60,552 bases of DNA from Candidatus Poseidoniaceae archaeon. Its GTDB lineage: Archaea > Thermoplasmatota > Poseidoniia > Poseidoniales > Poseidoniaceae. Shown here in pieces: positions 43,753 to 53,439 of this stretch. The notes under the pieces were generated by a model. The model was not told where the DNA came from. It worked only from the letters and a program-made list of their open reading frames with translations, and ran no database searches. Each line of letters begins with the position of its first letter. Positions within the stretch are counted from its first letter, which is position 1. The stretch lies in assembly GCA_949373265.1 (NCBI GenBank), contig CASICT010000018.1, forward strand, positions 1 to 60,552, read 5' to 3'. The position numbers and the translations under genes are program-made.

Positions 43753-44022
43753 TCAAGGCCCGCTCATACCAGAGAATGCTATTGCAAGGAATAAAACCGC
43801 TATCAGAAGTAGCAGAAGAAGTATAAGGGGAATACTGAATATAATCTTAAATCCAAGCGGCATCGGTGGAAAGTGGTCTATTTGCTCGTTTGAAAAGTCA
43901 TCACGATTATCATTATCTTTCCAGATAAATTCCTCATCGCAATTAGGGCAATCAAATAGTCCAAAGACTCCATCTTCTAATTCAATATCTTCCTCACAAT
44001 TAGGACATTGAATTTCCACCAT
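43753..44022 (-). CDS. Zinc-ribbon membrane protein
   Basis: An 89-residue protein: N-terminal rubredoxin-like zinc ribbon CPNCEEDIELEDGVFGLFDCPNC (pairs CxxC), linker, and one C-terminal membrane helix of leucines and isoleucines. ATG 44022 starts directly at MVEIQCPNC. The two CPxC knuckles are spaced 17 apart with acidic residues between, unlike electron-transfer rubredoxins (spacing about 29, aromatic core), so a zinc site is more likely than iron. Confidence 0.7.
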   Translation of the reverse strand: MVEIQCPNCEEDIELEDGVFGLFDCPNCDEEFIWKDNDNRDDFSNEQIDHFPPMPLGFKIIFSIPLILLLLLLIAVLFLAIAFSGMSGP

Positions 44023-44193
44023 GGTTGCTACAGTAATTGCGGTATAATAAATTTTTAGCATTTAGATTTCAATGGTTTTTAGTTTGTCCTTCGATAGGCT
44101 AACGTCTAGAATGACCCACGCAAATCCCACTCCAAAGAAATCAATTCGCATGGGTATTCGGATGAACCCTCTGAAGTTATCCGAATTCAATTA

Positions 44194-44215
44194 TTCGATA
44201 CAATAGTTTATCGAA
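44194..44215. promoter_or_regulatory. Inverted repeat covering the promoter of the 44237 gene
   Basis: TTCGATA and TATCGAA form perfect 7-base arms around an 8-base spacer. A TATA-like GTTTATC lies within it, about 27 bases before ATG 44237, so a regulator binding the arms would block transcription of the lipoprotein gene. Confidence 0.3.
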
Positions 44216-44236
44216 CCTATGCCATGGTTGACCATC

Positions 44237-45253
44237 ATGAAGACTAACCGAATTTTTGTTTTCCTGCTTGTTGTTATGTTGCCTATGTCTGGATGTTTTG
44301 ACTTTTACCAAGATTCTAATGTGTCTCTGCAATGAGAACATTATCCAATATTCCGAAGAGGAGGAGGACGGAGTACGAATCCGATGAACCAAACATCCAA
44401 CTCGAAGTTGATTCAAATGGTATGGAACAATATCGCCTACGTCAATGGAACCGTTCTTTCAGGAGCCGGTGAAGAGGATGACGTGGTTGTTGAGATCGCA
44501 TTTGAAGAAGAATACTTCAACGCCTCTGCAGTTGAGAAATATAACAGCATGCAGAATGATACCTTAGACAGAGTACAAGAAATTAGCGATGGCGACACTT
44601 TTGCGCTTACCCTCTCTATCGAATCGCTGATGGGCAACACCGCTCTTAACCAGACCATCTATATTAAAGTCGAAGAATTACACCAGAACGGAACGGTACG
44701 AACACAGTACAATTCTCGAAAATTATTCTGTCGTTATACCATTCATTGACTCCGACGGAGATGGCGTCACTGATGAAGACGACGCATCCCTTACGATGGA
44801 ATGAAACGGCTGATTCTGATGGAGATGGTGGGCGACAACTCCGACTCCTTTCCAAATAACAACGCTCCGGTCGTATCGAATGTGACTATTTCACCTGAGG
44901 AAGCCTTACAAAATGATGAGCTCACATGCAATTATGATGTTTATGACGCCGATGGCGATACACTAGTTGTAGATGTGACATGGTTAGTGAATGGCGTATG
45001 TAGCAGGTGCACCTGGATTCGCAATCTAGATACTCTCTCCTCGGCATTTAATTTTGAGGATGAAGTAGAATGTTCAGTAACTGCCAGTGATGGCCAGCAA
45101 ACCAGTAATGCCGTAAATTACACAATCACAATCTTGCCCGCATCTAGTTTTGAATCTAATGATAATGACGAAGAGTTGCCAGCTCTAGGGGCATTTGGAA
45201 CCATGGCTGCTATTGTTGCAGGCATTTTCGCATCTCATCGTAAAGACGAATGA
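44237..45253 (+). pseudogene. Lipoprotein with type 3 calcium repeats and LPALG C-terminal anchor, frameshifted
   Basis: One protein spread over several frames. ATG 44237 gives a signal peptide with lipobox PMSGC, but the frame ends at TGA 44333. A second frame (from 44384) carries an Asn-rich domain; near 44715 the frame changes to FIDSDGDGVTDEDDA, and after further shifts near 44790 and 44828 to GDNSDSFPNN, i.e. calcium-binding type 3 repeats. Then a beta domain (DGDTLVVDVTWLVNG) and the C-terminus ELPALGAFGTMAAIVAGIFASHRKDE-type anchor: motif, helix, basic tip. At least four indels. Likely a decayed or badly read surface lipoprotein. Confidence 0.65.
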
Positions 45254-45454
45254 TTGATTAGTCTTTCAACCGTACTGGCTCGTGAACTGCATGTGTAGTG
45301 GGTAGCGTAGCACCGGCTGACTGCAAGCCCTTTGGTTTGTCTACACCTGAGCAAAGGGTCCCCCTTTAACGATGGGTGTTGCAAGGGTTTAGACCCCCCT
45401 CCTCAATCCATGTCGGCGATAAATTGAATACCAAACGATAATTGATTCGATTCA

Positions 45455-46207
45455 ATGAACTCCAATAACCGGTTCACCGCTGCAGGAGTTTCTTTCTTAA
45501 TAGCGATTGTACTTTTGGTTGTTTTCTTTGTATCAGTTGGTGATTATGAAGATGGAGATACAATAAAAGATGGTGACCTCGTTCTCTTTTTTTTACTGCA
45601 ATGCTCATCAGCAATAGCCTGCCTTTCTGGTATTGTACTTCTCGCATATGCCCTCGGAAGACCAAGAGAGAAAATCAATGTGTCAATGATTATGCAAGAT
45701 ATTTCCAACCCGGCCATGATAAAAGTACCCTTTATCGAAAATTATGGCGACCCTAAAGCCCAAAGCTATGGGTCAATTATGTTCCTTTTGAGTGCCGGTG
45801 CCGTAATAATATCCATACTATTAGGTATAGTTTTCTTCCTTTCTTCGGCTAGTTTCGGGGGGGCCGGAGGGTACTGCAATGAATTTTGCGAAACAACAGG
45901 GAATTTAGCAATTTTTAGTTGCGTAGGTGGAATAATAATTTTCTTTGGGGGACTAATCACGGTAGCGCGACCTTGGGCGTGGTTTGGAGATCAACAAAAA
46001 GTAGCCGTTATCCGACCAAAAGCAGCCTCAATTTCTCCTAATGAATCAAATCAAGATAATTTATCTTCGTTTACGGTTGTAGAACTAAAGGAGAAACTGA
46101 AGCAGAAAGGGTTGGCGGTATCCGGCAAAAAAGAAGATTTAATCGCACGTTTAAAAACTGAGGAAGTTGCGCAAAAAAACGGGCGAGAAACAAATTCACA
46201 ATTGTAG
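45455..46207 (+). CDS. Four-helix membrane protein with C-terminal SAP domain
   Basis: A 250-residue protein with about four membrane helices (residues 9-29, 43-65, 105-130, 148-170) and a cytoplasmic C-terminal SAP motif (FTVVELKEKLKQKGLAVSGKK, about 205-235), a helix-turn-helix-like fold that binds DNA or RNA. Such a fusion could tether nucleic acid to the membrane. The 200 bases before it hold no gene; a TATA-like GATAAATTG lies about 30 bases upstream of the ATG. Confidence 0.7.
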   Translation: MNSNNRFTAAGVSFLIAIVLLVVFFVSVGDYEDGDTIKDGDLVLFFLLQCSSAIACLSGIVLLAYALGRPREKINVSMIMQDISNPAMIKVPFIENYGDPKAQSYGSIMFLLSAGAVIISILLGIVFFLSSASFGGAGGYCNEFCETTGNLAIFSCVGGIIIFFGGLITVARPWAWFGDQQKVAVIRPKAASISPNESNQDNLSSFTVVELKEKLKQKGLAVSGKKEDLIARLKTEEVAQKNGRETNSQL

Positions 46208-46220
46208 CAATTGCCAGCAG

Positions 46221-46489
46221 GTTTTGAAGATACCAGTGGGTTATGAGGGGCGCATAAAGTGTCCGATTTGTGATGAGATATCCACCATCTGATTGGCCTG
46301 CTGAAAGCTTATTGCATTGAAAGCAGCAAATGCCACTATTTCATTGAACAAGTTTCGAAAACTCAAGCCAAGAAACTCGATAGCCTAGGAGAATCTAACT
46401 CAGCCCCCACTTTAGTGGCTAAGACTGCAGCAGTCATGAACATCCTGTGGTCGCCAAAACAAGCAACACCCTCAGTACCCACTGCTTAG
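46221..46489 (+). pseudogene. Possible gene remnant with zinc-ribbon start
   Basis: Within the 330 bases between neighbouring genes, one frame reads KIPVGYEGRIKCPICDEIST before a stop at about 46292, and a second frame from about 46282 to TAG 46489 is open and reads CIESSKCHYFIEQVSKTQAKK. Together they look like pieces of a zinc-ribbon protein separated by a frame change. No good start codon exists. May be chance. Confidence 0.3.
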
Positions 46490-46538
46490 GGGGTAAGCAG
46501 AATTATTAACAATATGATCACTAGAATAGGTGATAGCA

Positions 46539-47439
46539 ATGGATTCTACTCGTCAAGATTTGCGATTAACAACAATCGTTGTAACTTCCGTCTCTATCAT
46601 TGTCTTTTTGATGGTTAGTGCTGTTGGAAATAATTCAGTGATTTTGAATGAATACTCTGCTGTACTATATTGTGCAGTAATTTGTATCGGTATACAATGG
46701 GTAGCATGGATACCTGCATCTATCGGACAAACAGAACGCTTCTATGATTTAACGGGTGGCTTAACTTATCTCACAGTAGTAGGATTCAGCCTTTGGGCAG
46801 GTTCACAGTCCGAACCTCCAAGTTTGAGAGAATTAATCGTCAGTTTACTTGTTGTCATCTGGTCTTTACGTCTGTCCAGTTTTCTTTATCTGCGTATACA
46901 TCGAACTGGAAAAGATGGACGCTTTGATAAACTCAAAACATCGCCTATCCGATTTCTTGTACCATGGACTCTACAAGGATTGTGGGTTTTCCTAACAATG
47001 ATAGTAGTTATTGTAATCAATAGTCAAGCAGATTCAGCACCTGCATTAGGGATATGGGACGGTATAGGATTGTCAATATGGATACTAGGATTTGGTATTG
47101 AAGCCATAGCAGATAATCAAAAAACAGTATTCAATACAGAACCTGATAATCAGGGCAAATGGATAGATAGTGGTTTGTGGTCTATACTCTAGGCATCCTA
47201 ACTACTTAGGAGAAATTCTTCTATGGACTGGAATCGCCTTCTTTGGAATATCTTGCTTTACAGGTCTAGAAAGAGTTGCTTGGATATCACCCATATTCAT
47301 TTATCTTCTCTTAACGAAAGTCAGTGGAATTCCCATACTCGATAAACGAGCTTTAGAAAAGTGGGGAGATGACCCAGAATATCAAAAATATAGAGATAAT
47401 ACTCCTGCTCTAATTCCGCGATTGAATAAAAAGTCATAA
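46539..47439 (+). CDS. DUF1295 family membrane protein (frameshifted)
   Basis: Steroid 5-alpha-reductase/ICMT-like membrane protein. Two frames join near 47178: the first carries six or so helices with QTERFYDLTGGLTYL and WSLRLSSFLYLRIHRTGKD (family motifs), the second YSRHPNYLGEILLWTG, the NADPH/cofactor-binding signature, and a tail ALEKWGDDPEYQKYRDNTP. Total about 300 residues, normal for DUF1295. ATG 46539 is chosen because GGTGAT lies 5-10 bases upstream. Likely acts on membrane lipids or isoprenoids; activity unproven. One base indel separates the halves. Confidence 0.8.
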
Positions 47440-47447
47440 TATTCTAG

Positions 47448-47456
47448 AAATATATT
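47448..47456 (+). promoter_or_regulatory. TATA-like box of the aminotransferase gene
   Basis: AAATATATT lies about 45 bases upstream of ATG 47499. A start site 25 bases downstream would leave a short leader of some 20 bases. Confidence 0.4.
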
Positions 47457-47498
47457 TCACATGAACAAGTTGAAAATACGGCTCAACTAGGCGACCCT

Positions 47499-48695
47499 AT
47501 GCAAGTACCCAGTCGAAGCGAGTACTCGAGTAATTGGAGTCTTGATGAATCCTGTGTATTTCTCAATCATGGCTCGTTTGGAGCTACTCCAACAGTAATA
47601 CAAGAAGAGCAACGTCGTTGGCAAACAATCATGGAGAATGAACCGGTACGGTTTTTCGAAGTAATAGCACCTAGCGCTCTTGAAACTGCTAGAGAGGCGA
47701 TAGCAGATTTCGTGAATTGCGATGCTGCTGACCTTGCATTGATTGAGAACGCGACAACGGGTATAAACACAATTTTGCGTTCACTTGAATTCAGTCCTGG
47801 TGATGAAATATTGGTTCCCGACCATGCCTATCAGGCATGCAGGAATACAATTGACTATGTTGCAAAAAGATGGAAAGCAGATGTCGTAATTTGTAAGATT
47901 CCATTCCCTATTGAAAATCAGCAACAAGCGATTGATGCAATAATGTCCAAGGTTTCAGAAAAAACCGTGCTTGCTATGATTGATACAGTAACTAGCCCAA
48001 CAGGATTATTGATGCCATTTGAGATATTGGTAAGAGAATTAGAATCTAGGGGTATCAATGTTTTATTGGATGGTGCACATGGAATCGGAATGATAAACCT
48101 AGACCTCGATAAATTGGGGGCCTCCTATACAACTAGCAATTGCCATAAGTGGTTATGTTCACCAAAAAGTTCAGCCTTCCTTCATGTTAGAAAAGACCTA
48201 CAACACAAAATCCACCCACTTACTATCAGTCATGGGATGAATTTCCCCTTAGGCGACACAACCCGTTTTCGTCATGAGTTTGATTGGACAGGAACGCGGG
48301 ACCTTTCAGCACACTGCTCTCTTCCATTGGTAATAGATGAAATGGCAAAATTGGTCGAAGGCGGATGGCCTAGCATTATCGCTAAGAATCATGAGTTGGC
48401 AATCAAAGGAAGAAATATTCTTTGTGAGCGACTAAAAATCAAAGTTCCCTGTCCAGATGACATGATAACATGTATAGCAACATTACAACTTCCACAATCA
48501 GAATTCGGAGAAACTTCATCGCATGACATAGACCCTTTACAAGAGATCATATTGGAGAAGTATGGGATTCAGGTCCCTTTTTGGTATTGGGACTCTCCTA
48601 AAGGCCGTTACATCAGAATCTCTGCGCAACTGTATAATTCTGTAGAAGAATATCACTACTTGGCAAACGCGCTTGCAATAGAATTAGGACTGTAA
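47499..48695 (+). CDS. Class V PLP aminotransferase/isopenicillin epimerase-like
   Basis: PLP fold type I enzyme of 398 residues. VFLNHGSFGATP (18-30) is the substrate loop of the isopenicillin-N epimerase/cysteine desulfurase-like branch, NATTGINTIL holds PLP phosphate, LLDGAHGIG carries the Asp that pairs with the PLP ring, and SNCHKWLCSPKSSAF the Schiff-base Lys. There is no desulfurase loop Cys in the expected place. Likely a lyase, epimerase or desulfurase acting on an amino acid; substrate unknown. Confidence 0.85.
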   Translation: MQVPSRSEYSSNWSLDESCVFLNHGSFGATPTVIQEEQRRWQTIMENEPVRFFEVIAPSALETAREAIADFVNCDAADLALIENATTGINTILRSLEFSPGDEILVPDHAYQACRNTIDYVAKRWKADVVICKIPFPIENQQQAIDAIMSKVSEKTVLAMIDTVTSPTGLLMPFEILVRELESRGINVLLDGAHGIGMINLDLDKLGASYTTSNCHKWLCSPKSSAFLHVRKDLQHKIHPLTISHGMNFPLGDTTRFRHEFDWTGTRDLSAHCSLPLVIDEMAKLVEGGWPSIIAKNHELAIKGRNILCERLKIKVPCPDDMITCIATLQLPQSEFGETSSHDIDPLQEIILEKYGIQVPFWYWDSPKGRYIRISAQLYNSVEEYHYLANALAIELGL

Positions 48696-48700
48696 ATAAT

Positions 48701-49898
48701 TCAAACATCAGAATCATTCATTTCGACATTTGAAACAGGCGGTAAATCAAGAGAAGTTCTCTTGATATTGGCTCTTAGTTGAGCAAGGTCTCCATAACAA
48801 ATCAAAGAATCGCGGAATCTCAATTGCATTTCAGGTTCGGGGTTCCAAATTAAATCACCAGCACGAGATAATGCGAAAACAGGCATATCGCCCTTGAAGA
48901 TTTCACTAATCGGTGAACCGATTAGATGCGGGTGGTTACGCAGGTGAACCGAAAGAACGCCCTGACCAGGAATAGTCCTCAGCAAATGGTCAACATTTAC
49001 TTCAGCTGAAGCCAGACTCCGACATTACATAGTCAATGATAGCGCCAGCGACATTTACTCCACTAGCTTTCTCGATGCCCTCGAGGCCAGGAGATGAATT
49101 AACCTCCAATACAAGCGGCCCATCATTCCCTTCAAGTAAATCCACACCAGCAACATTCAGACCCAGAACTCTTGCCGCACGGCATGCGACCTCAGCATAT
49201 TCATCACTGATGTCCACCTTCTCAACTGATTCCATTGAGGTGATAGTTGGATCTGAATTCTCTTCCACGGGCCTTGCGCCTCATTGCAAGCAACAACTTT
49301 GCCGCCAACCACCAACGCTCGGATATCCTTTCCATGACTTTCAGCAATGTACTCTTGAATCAATACCGCTTTGCCAGTAACCAATAGATCCTTGAACCAA
49401 GTTTCGAGTCTCATGAATAGTGTGGCGCAAAAAACACACCGTGGCCTTGGGTTCCCTGAGTTACTTTGACGACAGCAGGAAGGCCACCAACCGCCTCAAT
49501 AGCGCGCTCAATATCTTTCATGTCACGAACATAGGACGTCCTAGGCGTCGGGATTCTGTTACGTGCAAGAATTTGCGAAGAATGTAATTTGTCACGGCTT
49601 TGCAAGATACCTTGGCTCGTATTTGCAGTCCAAACATCCAATTGTTCCAGATGGCGCAAGACGGAGACTCCGTGCTTTGTAATCGAATGCCCGATTCTAG
49701 GAATCACAGCATCATAATCGAACTTCTTGCCCTTGGTGTAGAATCCCAATCTCTTGTTCTGCAACGAACAGATGAGAACTGCATTGGGTCCAGTACCGCG
49801 ACATCCAAGTCGCGCAGTCTAGCCTCTTCGACCAAACGACGAGTACTGTACAATCGCGGGCCACGCGACAGAACAGCCAACCTAGTCGTCATGAGCAT
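48701..49898 (-). pseudogene. RimK-type ATP-grasp ligase fused to TrkA_C domain, multiply frameshifted
   Basis: Reading leftward across frames gives a full RimK-family glutamate ligase: start LAVLSRGPRLYSTRRLVEEA, then [73 protein letters not shown], and [22 protein letters not shown] (ATP-grasp metal Glu/Asn). The last part, VNVDHLLRTIPGQGVLSVHL to DSLICYGDLAQL, is a TrkA_C (RCK C-terminal) domain, apparently the C-terminal end of the same gene because it has no start or ribosome site. At least five single-base frame changes interrupt an otherwise well-conserved protein. RimK ligases add glutamate to S6, F420 or other targets. Confidence 0.72.
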
Positions 49899-49984
49899 CG
49901 ACGAAAGCCCCGACCTTTTTCAGTCCTTTGCCCAATTACTTACAATCGTTCGACTTCAAGTTCTGATTACCGATGGGGCGAGCC

Positions 49985-50978
49985 ATGAGCGAGGAAGTAA
50001 CCGAAGAGACAACGGTTGATTCTGAAGAGGAAGAAGTACCTGAAATGACTATCGAGGAGCGGCAAGAATGCACTCAAAAGAGCGCGCTGGAATGTCTTCA
50101 TGTACCTCGGTTTGGCCGTCGTATTATTCGGCTTTGCACTATACCCCTTCATGAGTCTAACTCTACATGTCGAAGAAGGCGTAGGTTCAGTTGAAGAAAA
50201 CATAACGACTAGGGCATTACCTATCCCCGGCGAAGACATCACAGATATCCCAGTTGAAATTGAAATTATAGTTCAAGCCGTACCAACTGATATCAGAAGT
50301 ATAGAAGTCTTCATGATTGAGAATCCAAAAGGTTGTAATTCAGAAGACGGTTCAATTGAAAAAACATTAACCGATTTGCAAAACGGGGAATCAGAATATC
50401 CAAATAATTACCAAATCATAGAGAATCCTGTTGAATCAAAGGTTTATGATCTCGAATTTGGCGTTGACCCGGGCATTTATTGTTTGATAATAGTTTCAGA
50501 CTCCCCCGGTAACAACTTTGCAGGAATCAATATTCAGTCTACAATCGATTTGTATCCAAACCAACTACCATTAGCACTTATTGGAACAGTATCTTTTCTT
50601 CTATCCATATTCGGATTTATCGGGGCTCAGAAACATGGCAAATTTGTAAAAAACCTAGTTGAGCCTAAAGCCGATACCATCGAAGATTCAGTGCTAAATC
50701 AGACAATTTCCAGTCGGGTAGCCGCAGGTCCAAGTGGACCCCCAGTGCCTGGCCCAACAGGCCCACCAGTGGCTGGACCGACAGGTCCTCCTACAGCGGG
50801 CCCGACCGGTCCTCCAACCGCACAAACAACTCCTGTTGAAACCGTTGTGGAATCGGATGTATACGAAGATCAAGGAGATGGATGGTTCTTCCGTAAACTA
50901 CCAGATGGCTCTTACGACCAAACCGTATATGTCGTCGAGGAAGGACAATATGTCCCGTATGTCGAACCTAATGCCTGA
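49985..50978 (+). CDS. Membrane protein with collagen-like GPTGPP tail (frameshifted)
   Basis: Begins MSEEVTEETTVDSEEEE; near 50060 the frame changes to GKNALKRARWNVFMYLGLAVVLFG, the first membrane helix. An extracytoplasmic beta-rich domain of about 120 residues follows, then a second helix (PLALIGTVSFLLSIFGFIGA) and a cytoplasmic tail with GPTGPPVAGPTGPPT-type Gly-Pro repeats and a C-terminal DGWFFRKLPDGSYDQTVYVV segment like the short repeats found at ends of other MGII-type membrane proteins. Function unknown. Divergent from the RimK gene. Confidence 0.6.
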
Positions 50979-50980
50979 TA

Positions 50981-50996
50981 TGGCCCTTAAGGGCCA
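50981..50996. terminator. 16-base palindrome after the collagen-like gene
   Basis: TGGCCCTTAAGGGCCA starts three bases after the gene's stop and is a perfect palindrome, able to form an 6-bp hairpin in RNA. No T-run follows, so terminator function is uncertain. Confidence 0.35.
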
Positions 50997-51042
50997 CATT
51001 TAGCCCCATCCTTGAAAGAGGGTGAAGGCTCCGTCAATAGTG

Positions 51043-53100
51043 ATGAGTGAGCCGGCTTCTGACGAACTGTCCTCTCTTACTGTGGCCGAATTGAAGGTTA
51101 TGTGTAAGGAGAATGGGCTTTCAGTCACTGGTCGTAAAGGCGAGTTAATCACCCGTCTAGGTGAACACCTCAATGAAGAATCCCTTTCCCTTGAAGAGGC
51201 TGAAACAGTCCCTCTACCAGTTGTTGAAGAAGAAGAAGAAATACTGGTTGCTGAAGTAATTGATGCAGAGATAATTGAAGAAACGGCAGAGAAGACTCCT
51301 TCTTTTGCTAAACCTGTTTCAGGTTCTAATACATTGTTAGACCAAGTCAAGAATCCTAAAGTCGCAGCGGTTTTACTTACAATCCTAATCGCTACAGGTG
51401 GTTGGTACTACTATGTTAACAATCAATTACAGCCGTTTACAGCTGATGATTTGCGGTATGGAGATTCAATGGAATATACTGTTTTGAATGGTGATTTAGA
51501 GGTGACCGAGGGTTTCATCGATCTAGTTCAAGACAATCTTGATGGTGATTCTGATAAGTTTTGCAGGATGCAACTGGAGTTTACTGGGAAGGGAACAACC
51601 TCTGTTACCGAAGGTGACAGTAATGAATTGTTATTCGAGTCGGATGATTCGCTTCTTGGTGCGGTTCAGGCCAAAGGTGCATATGGGCTGGATTGGTTAA
51701 CGGTTGAGAAAACTCAAACCAGAAATTTCGACGACCTTTCTTTCTCGAGGTATAGATACAAACCACCTCCCTTCAACACGAATGAGTGTAGCACAATTCC
51801 AGAAGCTACTGGTGGTACTTTGAAAATTGATACCAAATCATGGACTGAGATTTCGGAGCGGGATATCATTTCGACTCAGGCTGATTGGACTATCGATTTC
51901 CCTGCGATAGACCCTCCAATATATCGTGAGGGAACGACCATGTCATTTGGGCTAGGGGGCATTCTAGGTCTTCTTGAGGAAGTTGCACCAGGTGTTGCAA
52001 TCGTAATTTCGCCGGTCGAAGTTCGAGATATGATGGGTACTGAATTAATTCAAACCGGAGCCAACGGGACTCATCTTGGTTGGGAATGGAAAGTGGTTGG
52101 TCCAGACGATGTCGATGGCGAAGAGTTGTGGAAAGTGAGCATGGAGCACCGTGAGATACGCGATAATTGCTTTGGAAATGCTAGGATTACAATGTGGGTT
52201 ACAGAAGACTCTCCTTGGGCAGTACGTCAGAATGTCGACGTTCATATTTCAGAGGATGGCGACAAATCAGCATGTGGAGGATTTACTGAAGCACTTGCAG
52301 ATATCGTTCTTCCCGACGGGGCTTTGAAACTAAGCCTAGAGATGTCTATGAATTCAATAACACGTGGAGACAAGTTACTAGATTTGGGCCGCAGTTATTC
52401 TTCTGTGCCTAATGCTGGTGCCTATGCACCATCATCTAGCGAACTGGTAGATTGGGGCCGTACTGGAATCCATTTACCTGACAATAGTACACTAAGGTCT
52501 CACAATTTAGAGAACGCTATCGATTGTGTAACATCTGGCCATGTATCGGAAGCAGTTGCAATAAATTCTGCATTGAACAATAATGATGGATATATTTGGA
52601 GAGCAAGAGATGACCGTAGTAATCAGTCAGGTACAACACAATGGAATCTATCTTGGGTTAGTTCAGATCCTAATTCAGGATGGGTTGTAATCGATGTACT
52701 AGGACCTGCTAGTCAGGGTAATTGTGATTATGTGAAACACGGAACTCATAACGATACTGTTGCTCATAGCCGAGATGATATTCCTGCAGTTCTAAATTTG
52801 AGTATGCTTGAACAAGACTTGGTAGATTCTACAAGATTTCCAAGCCTTAGCGGAGATAGTGGCTTTTTCACATCAGCAGGACAATACCATCCAGAGACCA
52901 GATTAGGACTCTTGATTGTAACTCCTGACGGCGAGTATACCGATTGGCTGAATCGCCTAAACTCGGGCGATACTGGAGCCACTACACTGGACATGACGCG
53001 TTCTTGGGAATCATCAGGATGGGACAATTCCCTATCTTTAGCAATGGATGCAAAAACAGGCCAGGTAATAGGTTGGAACTTTATTAAAAGCCCAATGTAA
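51043..53100 (+). CDS. SAP-domain protein with one membrane helix and large extracytoplasmic part
   Basis: About 685 residues. The N-terminal 50 contain a SAP nucleic-acid-binding motif (LSSLTVAELKVMCKENGLSV, TGRKGELITRL), then an acidic linker, one membrane helix (VAAVLLTILIATGGWYYYV, near 115-133) and about 550 residues outside with six or more cysteines and no family I recognise. The topology places SAP in the cytoplasm. Start ATG 51043, or GTG 51022. Second SAP-membrane fusion in the window. The 109-residue gene follows after 9 bases. Confidence 0.68.
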   Translation: MSEPASDELSSLTVAELKVMCKENGLSVTGRKGELITRLGEHLNEESLSLEEAETVPLPVVEEEEEILVAEVIDAEIIEETAEKTPSFAKPVSGSNTLLDQVKNPKVAAVLLTILIATGGWYYYVNNQLQPFTADDLRYGDSMEYTVLNGDLEVTEGFIDLVQDNLDGDSDKFCRMQLEFTGKGTTSVTEGDSNELLFESDDSLLGAVQAKGAYGLDWLTVEKTQTRNFDDLSFSRYRYKPPPFNTNECSTIPEATGGTLKIDTKSWTEISERDIISTQADWTIDFPAIDPPIYREGTTMSFGLGGILGLLEEVAPGVAIVISPVEVRDMMGTELIQTGANGTHLGWEWKVVGPDDVDGEELWKVSMEHREIRDNCFGNARITMWVTEDSPWAVRQNVDVHISEDGDKSACGGFTEALADIVLPDGALKLSLEMSMNSITRGDKLLDLGRSYSSVPNAGAYAPSSSELVDWGRTGIHLPDNSTLRSHNLENAIDCVTSGHVSEAVAINSALNNNDGYIWRARDDRSNQSGTTQWNLSWVSSDPNSGWVVIDVLGPASQGNCDYVKHGTHNDTVAHSRDDIPAVLNLSMLEQDLVDSTRFPSLSGDSGFFTSAGQYHPETRLGLLIVTPDGEYTDWLNRLNSGDTGATTLDMTRSWESSGWDNSLSLAMDAKTGQVIGWNFIKSPM

Positions 53101-53109
53101 GGTGAGAAT

Positions 53110-53439
53110 ATGAGTGGAAGAGGATTAGACCATCTCATCGAACAGAATGAAACCGACCTAGGTTTTCTTTCAGCATACGGTGGCGGAGAGAATCCGGCAG
53201 AACTCCTTGTTTTAATTCAGGCTGCTATTTGTGAAGGCATGTTGGTAAAAGAGGTCGTAGAAGGCGTTCAGTTCACACTGAGAAAGCAAAATCTACCTGT
53301 GGTCAACTCCGATTTAGAACGAAGAGGCTTTCTCAATCCTAATCTGAACGCAGATGGAATCGAGGTAATCATTACCGATTTCGGACCAGAACAACGCCGT
53401 TTTATCGAGCGACTGGTTGAATTCATTCATTGCGAGTAA
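53110..53439 (+). CDS. Small protein of unknown function
   Basis: A 109-residue soluble alpha/beta protein (LLVLIQAAICEGMLVKEVV, IEVIITDFGPEQRRFIERLV). No motif recognised. Follows the SAP protein after 9 bases with AGGTGAG as ribosome site, and overlaps the convergent gene's end by 17 bases. Confidence 0.55.
   Translation: MSGRGLDHLIEQNETDLGFLSAYGGGENPAELLVLIQAAICEGMLVKEVVEGVQFTLRKQNLPVVNSDLERRGFLNPNLNADGIEVIITDFGPEQRRFIERLVEFIHCE

Noticed and set aside
43753..44022. Rubredoxin as electron donor for AlkB
   Set aside because: The two CPxC knuckles are too close and the protein has a membrane helix and no rubredoxin aromatic core; it is better read as a zinc ribbon.
45254..45454. Small RNA gene before the SAP membrane protein
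   Set aside because: A 6-bp hairpin (AAAGGG/CCCTTT at 45353-45367) and GC-rich patches are present, but there is no consistent larger fold or known RNA motif.
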